NCBI GenBank assembly: GCA_947683425.1 | Contig: CANTUQ010000055.1 | Location: forward strand, 24,360,001-24,424,000 | DNA: 64,000 nucleotides | Origin: Excoecaria cochinchinensis | Lineage: Eukaryota; Streptophyta; Magnoliopsida; Malpighiales; Euphorbiaceae | Reading direction: 5' to 3' | In this document: positions 33,846 to 45,565 of the stretch, piece after piece | Position numbering within the stretch: position 1 is the stretch's first letter | Layout of the letters: each line of letters opens with the position of its first letter | Position numbers and translations under genes: made by a program | Notes under the pieces: model-generated | Databases searched by the model: none | Told to the model about the DNA's origin: nothing | Seen by the model: only the letters and a program-made list of their open reading frames with translations

Positions 33846-35170
33846 TTAAGTCCTCGTTCAAAAGGCAATATCTCAAAATCTTGAAGTCCTCTGAGGAGGC
33901 AAATTCTCAAAGTCCTCTGAGAAGGCAAATTCTCGAAGTCCTCTGAGGAGGCAAAATCTTGAAGTCCTCTGAGGAGGCAAAATCTTGAAGTCCTCTGAGG
34001 AGGCAAATTCTCAAAGTCCTCTGAGAAGGCAAATTCTCGAAGTCCTCTGAGGAGGCAAAACCTTGAAGTCCTCTGAGGAGGCAAAATCTTAAAGTCCTTT
34101 GAGGAGGCAAAATTTTGAAGTCCTCTGAGGAGGCAAATTCCCCAAAGTCCTCTCTGAGGAGGCAAATTCTCCAAGTCCTCTGAGGAGGCAAAATCTTAAA
34201 GTCCTTTGAGGAGGCAAATCTTAAAGTCCTCTGAGGAGGCAAATCTTGAAGTCCTCTAAGGAGGCAAATTCTCAAAATCCTCTGAGGAGGCAAATTCTCC
34301 AAGTCCTCTGAGGAGGCAAAATTTTGAAGTCCTTTGAGGAGGCAAATTCCCCAAAGTCTGCGGAGGCAAATTCTCCAAATCCTCTGAGGAGGCAAAATCT
34401 TAAAGTCCTTTGAGGAGGCAAATCATAAAATCCTCTGAGGAGGCAAAATCTTGAAGTCCTTTGAGGAGGCAAATTCTGAAAGTCCTCTGAGGAGGCAAAT
34501 TCCCCAAAGTCCTCTGAGGAGGCAAAATCTCAAAGTCCTCTGAGGAGGCAAATTCCCCAAAACCCTCTGAGGAGGCAAAATCTTGAAGTCCTCTGAGGAG
34601 GTAAGATCTCAAAGTCCTCTGAGGAGCCAAAAGCTCCAAGTCCTCTGAGGAGGCAAAATCTTGAAGTTCTCTGAGGAGGCAAATTCTCAAAGTCCTCTAA
34701 GGAGGCAAAATCTCTAAGTCCTCCGAGGAGGCAAAATCTCAAAGTCCTCTGAGGAGGCAAACTCTCAAAGTCCTCTGAGGAGGCAAATTCTCAAAGTCCT
34801 CTAAGGAGGCCAAATCTCTAAGTCCTTTGAGGAGGCAAAATCTCAAAGTCCTCTGAGGAGGCAAACTCTCAAAGTCCTCTGAGGAGGCAAATTCTCAAAG
34901 TCCTCTGAGGAGGCAAATTCTCCAAGTCCTCTGAGGAGGCAAAATCTTGAAGTCCTCTGAGGAGGCAAATTTTGAAAGTCCTTTGAGGAGGTAAATTCCC
35001 CAAAGTCCTCTGAGGAGGCAAAATCTCAAAGTCCTCTGAGGAGGCAAATTCCCCAAAACCCTCTGAGGAGGCAAATTCTTGAAGTCCTCGACAAATTCTC
35101 AAAGTCCTTTGAGGAGGCAAATTCCCCGAAGCCCTCTGAGGAGGCAAATCCTGAAGCCCTCTGAGGAGGC
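33846..35170 (+). repeat. ~26-30-bp tandem array in E (GTCCTCTGAGGAGGCAAA)
   Basis: About 45 units, each with the quasi-palindrome TCCTC T GAGGA and a variable linker (TTCTCAA, ATCTTGA, TTCCCCA). Long minus-strand frames of LLRGLQDFASSEDF type are a by-product of the period and not a protein family I know. Confidence 0.93.
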
Positions 35171-35280
35171 ATCTCTTTATCCAACTCCCGGCAAGAAGGC
35201 AGGGTCTCCGCCACAGGTATGTAATCCCTTCTCTCTTTCTCTTTGAATTTTGGCTCACCTAGGTGTCTATGCACTAGCTT

Positions 35281-35299
35281 CTCCAAAATTGGGGGCAAC
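35281..35299 (+). other. Polypurine tract of E
   Basis: CTCCAAAATTGGGGGCAAC just before TGTAGACACTGGG. It is preceded at 35171-35280 by a unique segment also found before the D and H tracts (CACCTAGGTGTCTATGCACT). Confidence 0.85.
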
Positions 35300-35514
35300 T
35301 GTAGACACTGGGTACCGAGTCCGGCATAAAATTAAAATGGTGATTTTTGATCCTTGATCATTCCCTCCAAAAAAAATGGAAAAAATAATATATAATAAAT
35401 ATGTGTGTGAAATTAAAAATTAATTAGTTAATGTAGTTAGTTACTTGAGTAATTAATATTATTGTGTGATTAAAGTGCATATATAATTAAAGTTTAAAAT
35501 GTATAATTAATTAG

Positions 35515-35553
<39 letters not shown>

Positions 35554-36102
35554 ATAATTTAAATGGATTAAATGTTTAATTAATTAGATAAATTATATAT
35601 TAAGTGGATTAATTATATTAATGTGTGATGTTTAATTAATATGTAATGTTTAAATTAATTAATTAATGTGTGTTATTTGAATTAAGTTAGATTAATTAAA
35701 AAGAAGAAAAGGAGGAAATTACCATTGTAACCCCTTAACCCTAAATATGGGGTAGAAATAGAAAATGATGAGCAAAAACAAGGGGGGCTCTCTTGGCTGG
35801 ACAAAAAAAATTGAAAGAAAAAATAAAGAAAGAGAGAGCAAGAGGGGGCAGAAGATGAAAAATGAAAGAAATAAAATAGAAAAGAGAAGAGGAAGCAAAA
35901 GCAAGTGAAAGCAAAACAAAGAAATCAAAAAAAAAATAGAAAGAGAGACCAAGGAACAAAGAAATAAGGAAACAAAGGAGAAAGAGACACAAAAAACGCA
36001 GACCAGAGGCGCCGGAGCGGAAAAAGAAGGAAAAGAGGGAGTGGGAGGCGGTGCCTCCGCCGGCCAGCCACGGCGGTCAACTGCCACACGCGCCCCGCCA
36101 CC

Positions 36103-36357
36103 ATGGAGAGCAGGCCCGGACGAATCTCCCTATGGCCGCCGTTCCTCAACCGTCCGCCGGCAACAAGGCGCTTGAGAGAAGAAGTCCGGCGAAGCTTCGT
36201 GGCGTTTGCCGGCGAGGCGGCTGTTCTTCCGGCGCGTGACTACCGCCGCCGCACTTCCGGTGTCCCGATCTCACTTCCGGTGATGGCTGTGTCAGCCACC
36301 CCCCTCCGACGGCGTCTCTGGCGAGGTAAGTTCCTATCTCTTTTATATTTTATTTAA
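36103..36357 (+). other. Conserved GC-rich reading frame in E LTR
   Basis: 84 codons, Arg/Pro-rich, with ARDYRR and ISLPVMAVSATPLRRRL as in D. It keeps the frame across its whole length relative to D 29893-30147. The sequence GCGAG/GTAAGTTCC at 36325/36326 is a perfect donor consensus within it. Function unknown. Confidence 0.5.
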
Positions 36358-36359
36358 TT

Positions 36360-36453
36360 ATTAATATTATTAATATTATTATTATATATTTATTTATTTA
36401 TTTATTTATTTATTATTATTATATTTATTTATTATTATTTAATATTTTGTATA

Positions 36454-36485
<32 letters not shown>

Positions 36486-36538
36486 AATAATTATTATTAT
36501 ACATTTATTTATTTTCTGTTTATTATTATTATTGTTAC

Positions 36539-36571
<33 letters not shown>

Positions 36572-37180
36572 ATATATTATGGTTATTATTATTTTTATTT
36601 ATCTATTATTAGTATTATTGAGTTATATTGATTTTATTGTAATTAATATTATTTATTTATTATTATATTTATTATTGTATTTATTTGTTATTGGTTATTG
36701 TATTTTGTGATTATTTGTTATTATTATTATTGAGGTGTATTGTTAGTAGTGTTATTATTATAATTCATTAATTTATTATTAGTGTTATTCTGTCTTTAGT
36801 ATTATTATTATTATTAATTAATTAACTATTTTACATTATTTATTATTATTATTATCATTATTATTATTGGGTATATTTAGTTATTATTAATTATCGTTGT
36901 GTTTTGTTGTTATTATTTTAATATTATTATTACCATTTTTATTCATGTTATTATTATTACTTTGCATTATTGCTATTATTATTATCATTAATATTATTAT
37001 CTTTTATTGTTATTATTATTATTATTATTATTATATATTATTTTGTTACTATTGTTATCATTATTTTTATTATTATTATCATTTTTTTGTTTATTTAATA
37101 ATCATCATCATCATCTTACGGTATTATTATTAGGATTATCATTTTTATTGCATTTGATTGTTATAATTGCCATTGTGTTT
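36360..37180 (+). repeat. (TTA)n microsatellite zone in E LTR
   Basis: Same position in the LTR as in D, with independent run lengths. It is not coding. Confidence 0.93.
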
Positions 37181-37706
37181 TACATTAATTAATCCTCTCA
37201 ATTTGTTTGATTCAATTATTTATTTAATTATTTATCTATTTATTCATTTATTTATCATTTAATTTGATCCATTACTAACTTTAATTATTTTCTTCAATTT
37301 ACTTTATTCAATTATTTATTTGTTTAGTTATTCATTCAATTATTTATTTATTCATTATTAACCAATATTGTTTTCTGTCTCTACTGCGATGCGAGTGGCA
37401 CGTGACTCGCCCACGGAATTAGGTGAAGCATGGTCGGGATAAGTAGATTAGAATTTATTTATTTTGAAATATGTAATTATTATTTTATTCTTCTTTCATT
37501 CGCTAATGGTCAGTAATAATAAAAGATTTTTGACCGCGCTTAAAAAGAACCACAACACAAATGTTTTCTACCAAAATGAAATTTGTTAATAAAACTGGAC
37601 CAATGTCCTGGTTTTCACCCCAAAGCAAAGGTCGATTTGAGAACTCAAAACTTTTCATAAAAAGTAATTGGGAACCAATGTTCCCGCCTAAAAGAATAGC
37701 CCGATT

Positions 37707-40076
37707 TATACCTGTCAAATTTGCCCCAGGCCCAAAAACCCCGCCCAACCCGCCCAAAAAAAACTAACCCAAACCCAACCCAATTAAATATATCCCCATC
37801 CAGACCCGCCCAAATGAGACCCGGATAAAAAGTGACCCGTTCGGGTCTCCCACAAATGCCCAACGGGTCTTTGCTGTGCCCCCCTCTTCCTCACAAATGC
37901 CCAACGGGTCTTTGCTGTGCCCCCCTCTTCCTGGCTTTCTAGCTCTCTCTATCGAATCCTTCCACCTTGCCGCATCTCTGCCTCTCCACCATCCAGTCGT
38001 CGCCGCTGCCACCCTCGCCGTCTCTCTCTCCCTCGCTCGCTGCCCTTTGTTCATTTTCTTTGGTCGGCCTCCGTCAACAACCGTCTCGTTCTCTAGTAAG
38101 ATGGGTTCTTCTTCTTTAATCAATTTTCTCAGTAATTTTTCGGTATCATAGAAAATGAAAATTAAAATCTGTCTCTTATAGGCTTCCATTTCTAATTGTT
38201 TGCCTCCTAATTAGAATTTATATTCGTCAATCAACTAGTACAGTCTTCTCAGTAATTTCGGCTTATTAGGTCCTCTCTCATAATAACCTCTCTTTTATGT
38301 CGCCTGTTTAGAACTTGATTTGGTCTTGTGGGGTCGAAGATGAGTCCATTCTGCATCTGCTGTGTGATTATTTATTTGTTCCCCCAATCTGGCATGGGCT
38401 ATTGGTTTTTCTAGATCAATGAATCATTGCTGTTGAATTTGAATTCAAGTTTTAACAGCAGTTCGGATTCTTCTCTTTGGATATTTTGTTGTTTTTGAAA
38501 ACAAAAGAGTAAAGAAAGTTTACTGCTCAGTGTCAAGTAAAGAAAGTTTTGGATATTGTTTGTAGTGGTTCTGAGGCTCTTGTGGGTTGGTTTGCAACTC
38601 ATAGTGATTTCTTTATTTTGATAGTCATTCTATTGCCACTGTTATTGCTATTGTTGGAGGAGTCATCCACAACTCTAAAGGGAATTGGATTGGAGGTCTT
38701 ACTGTTTCTCTTGCTCCATATACATAGTACTTACAGAGCATAACTTTGGGGAGTTTATAACTCTAGCATTGTCCATGCTCTCAAGAATGATCGCACTTAA
38801 CCCTATATTAAATTACCTAAAACTGTGGAACATACCTTTTTTTTGGCAGTGAATCATAGGCACTTTAGGGGCAAAATTGCTCTATTTCAATAAGTTCAAG
38901 GGACATTGCTCTATAGAAATACGGGACAACTGAAGTTGGTTAGATGAAATTATTATTGCAGTTGGATAAGAATGGTCTAAACTATATGATTATATGAGGA
39001 TCGTTAGCTTGGTTTAGTTAATGGTTGCTTGTATTCTTGTGAATCATTGGCTTGGTTTAGTTAATGGTTGTTTGTATTCTTGTGAATTATTGCATTCAGG
39101 GTATTAGTCTGCCTCAAACAAACATCAAGCATTTGAACCTAAAAAATAATTAGTGCTACTGTGAGCATCCTGTGGAGCTGTCTAAGAAATTTTAAGTCAA
39201 TTCTCGTAACTTGCTCTTCAGTCAATCCCTCCTTCCTTGAAAGAGAGTTATTTGCTTGTGGTTAATTCACTCCCCTTCTGACTGCACCTATAATTTTGGA
39301 GAGGCAATTAGGTAGTTGGAATTCATTTGTAGACAGGCTACAGATGCACTTTGTGGACATAATTGTATTTATGTCATATAATAAACTTCCCAATCTCAAT
39401 ATGAACATCTGTGCGGCGTGAACAATGAATGGCACTTCATTCTTTGTTTAAGCTCTACTGCAAGCTGAAATTTTATGCATCATGCATTTTGTGTTTTATC
39501 CATTTTTTCTTTCTTTCTTTCTTTATTCTTTTTTCTTTAAAAAAAACCGATAAATACAATTAGTCAGTCTAATTGATTTAGATTTTATTTTTTAAAATTA
39601 TGATCAATGGTTTAGATAGTTAATGGTTAACCAAATTTTACAATTATACTAGTGAATTTACTTATTTAATCCTATATATATCTAGTTGTTGATAATCGAT
39701 CATCCTTTGAACAATATTGATGTTTAAGCTGCTAATAAAGTTAAAAACCAAAGACTTCAATTCTGATCAATACTATAAAATTGGAACGTCTACTATTGCT
39801 GCAAATACAATGAAACAAACAAAGCAACATATGAGAAAATAAAAAGTATTATTTTTATATACGTTTGGACCACCCGACTCATTTGCGTATTATTATAAAT
39901 TTTTTATATATTCAAAAAGTTTTTAACCCATGGGTTGGCCCAACCCGCCCAACCCATTTAGATATTTGGCCCATTTGTGACCCATGCTTTTTGGCCATTT
40001 GTGACCCGCCCATTTATGACCCGCCCATTAGTGACCCAATCCAAACCCGCCCAACCCGCCCAACTTGCCACCTCTA
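37707..40076 (+). mobile_element. Non-autonomous hAT-like DNA transposon in E LTR
   Basis: 2370 bp with exact 8-bp duplications GCCCGATT at 37699-37706 and 40077-40084; D shows the matching uninterrupted site. Ends are imperfect inverted repeats: TATACCTGTCAAATTTG, and TAGAGGTGGCAAGTTGG on the other strand. Subterminal regions are full of CCCGCCCAA motifs, typical of hAT elements. No transposase frame is present. 37852-37933 is a 41-bp tandem duplication; 39005-39090 is another. The interior 37930-38160 looks like a CT-rich 5' leader followed by ATGGGTTCTTCTTC, possibly captured host DNA. Strand is arbitrary. Confidence 0.88.
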
Positions 40077-40655
40077 GCCCGATTTATGTATGTATTTTTA
40101 TCATTTTTTATGGTTTCATATTTGTTTTTAGATAATTATAGTTATATTTTATTTACTGCTTTTTTATACGTGCTTATAATGCGCTTTAATTTTATTGTAC
40201 AATTTGCATGTGAGAGAAGAGATAAAATAATTGATCTTAAAAACCCATTCACATAATATTAACCAAAGGTATGAATAAGAGTGAGGTCCCGAACTCTCTC
40301 TGGTTGTGGCCTCATAAGGTTAGAATTACTTTTCCGATGTGTTATCGGGTGGCGACTCCATGATCCTGCCTTATGGTAGCCCGATAGACTGTGAGGTCGT
40401 CTACAGCAGGCTATAATGCAGTCCCCTCGCCATATGTTTGATCAGGTCAGGTCTACCCGAGTAGCATGTGTTGCAATATCTATGGGAAGACGAGTACATT
40501 GCTGTCAGCTATTGAGATATGATTAAAGACGGGATTCCTGGGACAGCGGTAGATCAAAATGGAGAAGAAGATAATGTTGTTTTTTTTTTATGCTTTGATC
40601 TTTTTATTCCAAGAACTTTTTATGACAATGTTGGTTATTTCAATATGATGGAAAA

Positions 40656-40900
40656 TTTTTGCTTATTTGTATGGTGTTTTTAATGATTTCATTTCTTATG
40701 ATCACGATGCATTCATTCATTTTTGACATTAATCCAATTAATACGACTGCATCTAATCTCAAAACTTTGAAAATTCCTAGCAAAATCTTGATAGCATCTA
40801 ATATAACTCTTGAAGAGCGAAAAATTTTGAGAGATAATATAAAAATAAAGAAAGAAAAAAAAGAGCCTTTGCTTGGACCAGGAATGATATGCTGAAAATT
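40656..40900 (+). pseudogene. Remnant of protease-RT linker in H
   Basis: TTTTTGCTTATTTGTATGGT to ~40850 matches the reverse complement of F 51800-51955 and of 63869-64000. It encodes a decayed PSKILIASNITLEERKIL-like piece, a region that precedes RT in Tat elements. Pol is missing after it. Confidence 0.6.
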
Positions 40901-42595
40901 TGACAAGGACATTATTGAGACAACGTTGCTTCAACATACTGACATGACGACGAGCAAAGTTTCAAAAGCCAGTCCTTTGTTTACCCAAATTCAAGGGCGT
41001 AATACAGTGCAACTAAATAAAGTCAAACTCCGAGGGCTACATCAGGAGTAAGGCAAGTGAAACTGTTGACTTTCACAAGAAATATATAACTCATTGAAAC
41101 CAAGCCTTATGATTCCTTTTCCCCAACCATTTGAGAAATTCACTACAAAAACCAATCAAGATTGACCTTTAACCATCCGAGACCCTTATAGTAAAACATA
41201 GAAGGCCAACTCATTACCTTTATAACCTGTAAAAAAAATAAAAAAAACAAAAATAAAAAAACAAAAAAAAAACAAAAAGACCAAAAAATAAAATAAAATA
41301 AAATAAAACCCACAATTTTGCCCTAAACCATCTGAGCCTAACCTGTAACCTAATCTCAACCGTTAAAGGATACTTTAGAAATTGAGCCACCAAAGTCAAT
41401 AAAAGGAAGATACAGACTCTCATGGTTAAAATCCAAGCGAAGAAACTCACTACCTCAGCCAGTTTGCACAAGGGCCAAGAACAAGACTTTAATGCTAAAA
41501 AGAACCACTCTTAGAAGGAGCATCCTCCCCGGCTAATGAAAATGAAAGCAAATTCAATCAACACCGACGGACTGAAGGAGGATTCATGGCAAAGGCTAAA
41601 AAAAAAGAGAAAAAAGTTGAGAGAAAATCTTTAATCATAAAAGCCTGAGAGGGCTGATTGATAACATGAGTTTGATGCTTTTAGGATCCATTCAAGTTTA
41701 GATGAGGTCTTGCATTTTTTGAGTTAATGCTAAATAATGATCATGTGTTATGAAATAAATTGAAATATATGCATTCAAGCAATAACATGTTGACATGATC
41801 AGAATAATTCGCTTCGCGTACTCAAAGTTGTCTAGTCTCGATGTAAAAGTGGCACATTGTTACTTTATACCCTCCGATACTCTCACCACTCAAGCGCTTC
41901 AGTCGATTCATCCTGCTATCAACTATGAGGCCAATTCTACAGCACCATCATAATAGGAATCAAACTCATATGACCATGATCTGAGACATAAGTACATGCA
42001 GATCATACCTAAAAGATCTTTGGCAACAACTCTAGCCTCTCTTAAAAAAAAATTCCATTTGAGATGAAAATCGTAACTGACTCTCTAAGCAAAAGTTAGG
42101 CGAAAGGGCAAAGTGAAAACCTGGAAACAGGCAGTCTGTCCTACAAAAAATGAAATAAATAAAAGCCAATGGATTGGGTTGGGTCCGTCCCAGGCAAAAA
42201 ATAAGGCACAAGGTTATGTGAAAATCCAAAAAGTACGCATTTCCCGCTAAGAAAAGCTAGTGTGTAAATCCACAAGGGACGCACTACCTTAAAAGAATGG
42301 CTATAGGTATCCAGAGAGAAACTCACAACCCCGAAAGCACAAAATTCAAAAGCAATTCCAAATGGCATCGATCCTACTGCAAATTGCGATCAAAACCGGC
42401 TGTCGCCTCCAAATCCACTCAGATGAATTCTTACCCTGCATTTCTGCATGAAATATACATTTCACGTGCATGCTCACCAATTTTCCTGCATATTTAGCTT
42501 TCTAATTTTGCAGCAAGAGATATTCGATGCGGACACCAACAAAAGGCGAGTGACAACATTAGTCAAAACACAAATCCAAGCAATCAACCAAAGAT
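40901..42595 (+). other. 3' non-coding region of H
   Basis: No gene. 41600-41660 (GAAAATCTTTAATCATAAAAG, GCCTGAGAGGGCTGATT) and 42035-42300 (GGGACGCACTACCTTAAA, GTTGGGTCCGTCCCAGG) match F 48820-48900 and 47880-48170 in reverse. 41228-41310 is A-rich low complexity. Confidence 0.7.
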
Positions 42596-42599
42596 CTCT

Positions 42600-43075
42600 C
42601 AGGGGGCGCCACTTCAAATCTTAGAAGGGTTAGCATGATGGTGGCACTACCATTCTATGGAAGGTTAGCACGACCATGGCACTACCACTTCAGAAGGGTT
42701 AGCACGATGGCAGCACTACCACTCCACGGAGGGTTGGCACGATCACAGCACTACCATTTCAAATCTCAAAAGGGTTAGCATGATGGCGGCACTACCAATC
42801 TAAGGAAAGTTAGCACGACCATGGCACTACCACTTCAAAAGGGTTAGCACGATGACTGCATTACCACTCTATGGAGGGTTAGTGCGATCACGGCACTACC
42901 ACTTCAAATCTCAGAAGGGTTAGCACGATGGCGGCACTACCATTCTACAGAAGGTTAGCATGACCATGACACTACCACTTTAGAAGGGGTTAGCATGATG
43001 ACGGCACCACCACTCCATGGAGGGTTAGCACGATCACGGAACTACCACTTTAGCAAAGGATAACACGCCGACAAC
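42600..43075 (+). repeat. Tandem array in H (GGGTTAGCACGATGGCGGCACTACCAC)
   Basis: About 13 half-units of ~33-40 bp. Each joins two GTTAGCACGA blocks through a short palindrome that varies on both sides: CTTC A GAAG, CTCC AC GGAG, CTCCATGGAG, TTCT AC AGAA. Confidence 0.88.
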
Positions 43076-43190
43076 ATGGCAATAACCAGCCCAACAACAC
43101 CTTCCAGCTTAGGAAGAGGGCCGCCTCTGGTACGCACTCCTTTCCTCTTTTCTGAATTTTTGCTCATCTAGACACCTGCGTGCTAGTTTT

Positions 43191-43208
43191 CCCAAAATTG
43201 GCGACAAC
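43191..43208 (+). other. Polypurine tract region of H
   Basis: CCCAAAATTGGCGACAAC, a mutated form of the CCAAAATTGGGGGCAAC tract, just before TATAGACACCGGG. Confidence 0.7.
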
Positions 43209-43439
43209 TATAGACACCGGGTCCCGAGGCGGTCTAAGATCAGGATTACCCAATGATGAAAATAAAAGGCCGATTTATTGGCAAGAGAGTGAGGATCAAT
43301 CATTTCCTTATCAAGATTGTCCTTTTTAAAAAAATTATTAAAAAAATATATTTTAAAAATTAAAAATAAAAAAGTAAGATTGGAAGTGTTAATTTTATGT
43401 CAAACAGTTATGATTTAAAAAATATTTTTTTAAAAAAAA

Positions 43440-43690
43440 AATTGGTGTGTCGCATGTGGTAGTGCTCGCGGGGGGGTGCACGCACCAGCCCTCCGTGCAG
43501 GGGCACACGTACTCTCGTGCACCAAGCGCCCGCCCAGCAGGGGCGTGCTCGCGACCATACGCCAACCAGCTGTGCAGGGGCGCCCAGCGCGTGAGGCGCC
43601 CGCCCTGCAGGGGTGCCCAGCGCTCATCCTGCGCGACAGGCCACCCTGATTGGGTGCCTAGCGTGTGGGAGGCCGCCCATGGGCAGTAGC
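43440..43690 (+). other. GC-rich palindromic island in H LTR
   Basis: Repeated CCCTGCAGGGG and GGCGCCC motifs in an otherwise AT-rich LTR, upstream of TATA. F (56524-56564) and the solo LTR (8583-8617) have islands of different sequence but also palindromic. The open frames here are compositional. Confidence 0.6.
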
Positions 43691-43824
43691 TCGCTCCCGT
43701 GCGCTACTTTTTCATCCGAAAAAGGTTTTTACCCCTTTTTTGGTCCTTTTTAACCCTTTTTTAAGGGTTTTTGATTTTTAAAACTATTTTCCTAATTAAA
43801 TGAGGGCTTTTTCTTGGTAATGTG

Positions 43825-43833
43825 TATAAATAG
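43825..43833 (+). promoter_or_regulatory. TATA box of H LTR
   Basis: TATAAATAG in TGTGTATAAATAGAATAGG, followed by a GA-rich tract. Confidence 0.65.
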
Positions 43834-43889
43834 AATAGGATGGAGAGAGAAAGGGGGATTTTTTTTTAGGGGTTTTTGGAGAAAGTTTT

Positions 43890-45565
43890 TATAACACCCC
43901 AGAAATCACCCTAGTTGAATTAAGTGAGATTAATGTAATTATATTTGTGTTAATTAGGGTTTACAGATTTGAACTAAATTGAAAACTAAATTTAGGGAAT
44001 TAATTGTAAAGAAATAAAATATTGTAGTGGCTAAAGTGTAACTTACATGGTTAAGTGATAAGTGGAGATTGATTAGTGTAATAGTGATTAATTATTGTTA
44101 AGTGAATATTAGTGGAAGACATGTGGGATTGTAGGAGCCGGCCACCTAGCTTGAGAAGGAAGGGAGATTGACACCTCCTCCTTGCATGCACATATAAGGG
44201 TTTAGATGAGAGAGAATGGGAAATTATGTCATTTTGGTCTCTTTTTCTTTTGTTCTTCATTTCTTCATCCATCTCCCTCTTTCTCTTGCTGTTCGAATTG
44301 CCATGGATTTCTAAGAACTTAGTAGCAATAGTAAGAAGATTAAGTACTCAGCTAGAAAGGTATGTCTTGGTATAGAGTTATCTTCTTTATCTCCATCTAT
44401 TTCTTATTTGGATTTTAAATTATGATTAGTGTCTAATGGAATTGTACATGTGTTTTATATGCATGTGAGTTGAAGAGCCAAGTAGAGCTGCCAAGGGTAA
44501 AGAGAAGGTGATATAGAATGAAAGGAAGGAGTGCTCCAAGAGGTTAAGGATTGAGTGTGAATTGATATGCTTTGATGTGTTGAAGTATGTGTTTATTGTG
44601 TGTATATGGTTAATTGATTTGAATTGCAGAGTGATTGAATTGGATAGTGAATTAGTGTAAATTGATTATTGAAATGGAATAGTGATATTGATATGTAGTG
44701 GATAGTGGAAGCTATTGGTTATGCCAAGATTGATAAGTGTGATTTTGATACCTTGTATGATTGTTTAAGCTAAATTGTATAGTGATTTTAGAAAGATGCA
44801 TGTAAGAGTTTAATTGTGTATTATGGCATGTGAAGTGATGTGGTAAGTGTGCTTGAGTTGTGAGTGAGTTAGTCAAAAGATCATGAATGCAGGAATGCAA
44901 AGTGTGTATATAGCACAGCTGTGTCTTGGTAAAACACAGCTGTGTATTGGCAATTTTGTATGGGTCACGGTCACAACCATTTGGTTGTCACGGTGAGGCA
45001 TGCAAATGTTACATTTTGTCCGGATAGATAGGGTCTATCACAGTGACAATGAATCTGGTTGCCACCGTGAGATACCCCAGTTTGCATTCTGTCCAGGAAC
45101 TATTTCGTATATCATGGTCACAACTAGATTGGTTGTCACCGTGAGGTATGAAATTATGCATTCTGTTTTGAGAATTGGTGTATGTCACGGTCATAACCAG
45201 ATTGGTTATCACCGTGAGGTACTTCAGCATTGTCCTTTTTTTTTTCTAAACATCATTAGATTTTGGGATGCATGACAAAGCCTAACTAAGCTTGATTGCA
45301 TCACTATGCGAGATTATTAATATGTGTTGAGTACCTACTTATGTGATTGAATCTTAATATGTGAATAATACCATGCGAATAAATAATATTATGGGAATGA
45401 GCCACATTAGGATAACAACTGTTATTATGCATTACAATGCGATTGAGTATTATGCAAATAGGTAATGCCATGAGAATAAGTGCATAATGAATGAATAAAC
45501 TAATAAGCATGTAGTCGAGTAGTGGATAAATAAGCATGCTTACGAAGGGCTAGTGAATTGCAGCT
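43890..45565 (+). repeat. Truncated chromovirus LTR (G), A-related
   Basis: Starts TATAACACCCC..ACCCTAGTTG, the same start as the A LTR with TG changed to TA. It keeps TATA (CATATAAGGG, 44191-44200), a donor-like AAAG/GTATGTC (44360), the hairpin array and the TAAGCATGCTTA palindrome (45531-45542). It breaks off at ~45565 against F repeats, so no acceptor block or internal region is present. Confidence 0.82.
44912..45235 (+). repeat. Hairpin array in G LTR
   Basis: AGCACAGCTGTGT..AACACAGCTGTG, then four units with CACGGTCACAACC..GGTTGTCACGGTG-type arms. Orientation of the GTGAC/GTCAC part differs from A, yet each unit still folds. One unit has ATAACCAG..TTGGTTAT, a paired change. Confidence 0.85.

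Larger units (their letters stand above)
31151..40405 (+). mobile_element. 5'-truncated D-family element E
   Basis: From ACTTTGGGA onward this matches the reverse complement of D 25480-24000, then tandem arrays, a polypurine tract and a full 3' LTR ending GTCTACA. The primer site, leader and 5' LTR are missing. It lies head to head with D, giving an inverted pair. No coding capacity. Confidence 0.85.
35300..40405 (+). repeat. 3' LTR of E, interrupted by a hAT-like element
   Basis: Starts TGTAGACACTGGGTACCGAG and ends GAGGTCGTCTACA. Removing the 2378-bp insertion and its duplication leaves ~2.73 kb, close to the D LTRs. It has a TA microsatellite at 35519-35546, the GC-rich frame, a donor at 36325/36326 and a (TTA)n zone (36360-37180). 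Its TATA has decayed to CTAAATATGGGG (~35740). Confidence 0.92.
40406..43889 (+). mobile_element. Truncated Tat-like element H
   Basis: Contains a protease-RT linker remnant (40656-40900), 3' non-coding DNA homologous in reverse to F, a tandem array, a polypurine tract and 0.68 kb of 3' LTR. The pol core is deleted. 40406-40655 is unassigned. The LTR is cut off where G begins. Confidence 0.75.
43209..43889 (+). repeat. Partial 3' LTR of H
   Basis: Starts TATAGACACCGGGTCCCGAG, like the solo LTR. It contains an AT-rich stretch, a GC-rich palindromic island (43440-43690) and a TATA box, then ends abruptly at G. Confidence 0.8.

Noticed and set aside
33839..35298. Long minus-strand frames with repeated PPQRTLRICLLRGLQDF
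   Set aside because: Produced by a ~26-30-bp tandem repeat that happens to lack stops; the frame switches between units and no such frame survives in D.
37876..38151. Small protein gene inside the hAT element
   Set aside because: CT-rich low-complexity translation without a recognisable domain; more likely a leader or captured fragment.
43430..43689. GC-rich frames in H LTR as a coding exon
   Set aside because: Composition-driven open frames on both strands, no homolog in F or the solo LTR.
44712..44900. Small frame in G LTR
   Set aside because: Not conserved in the homologous A LTRs; AT-rich LTR sequence.
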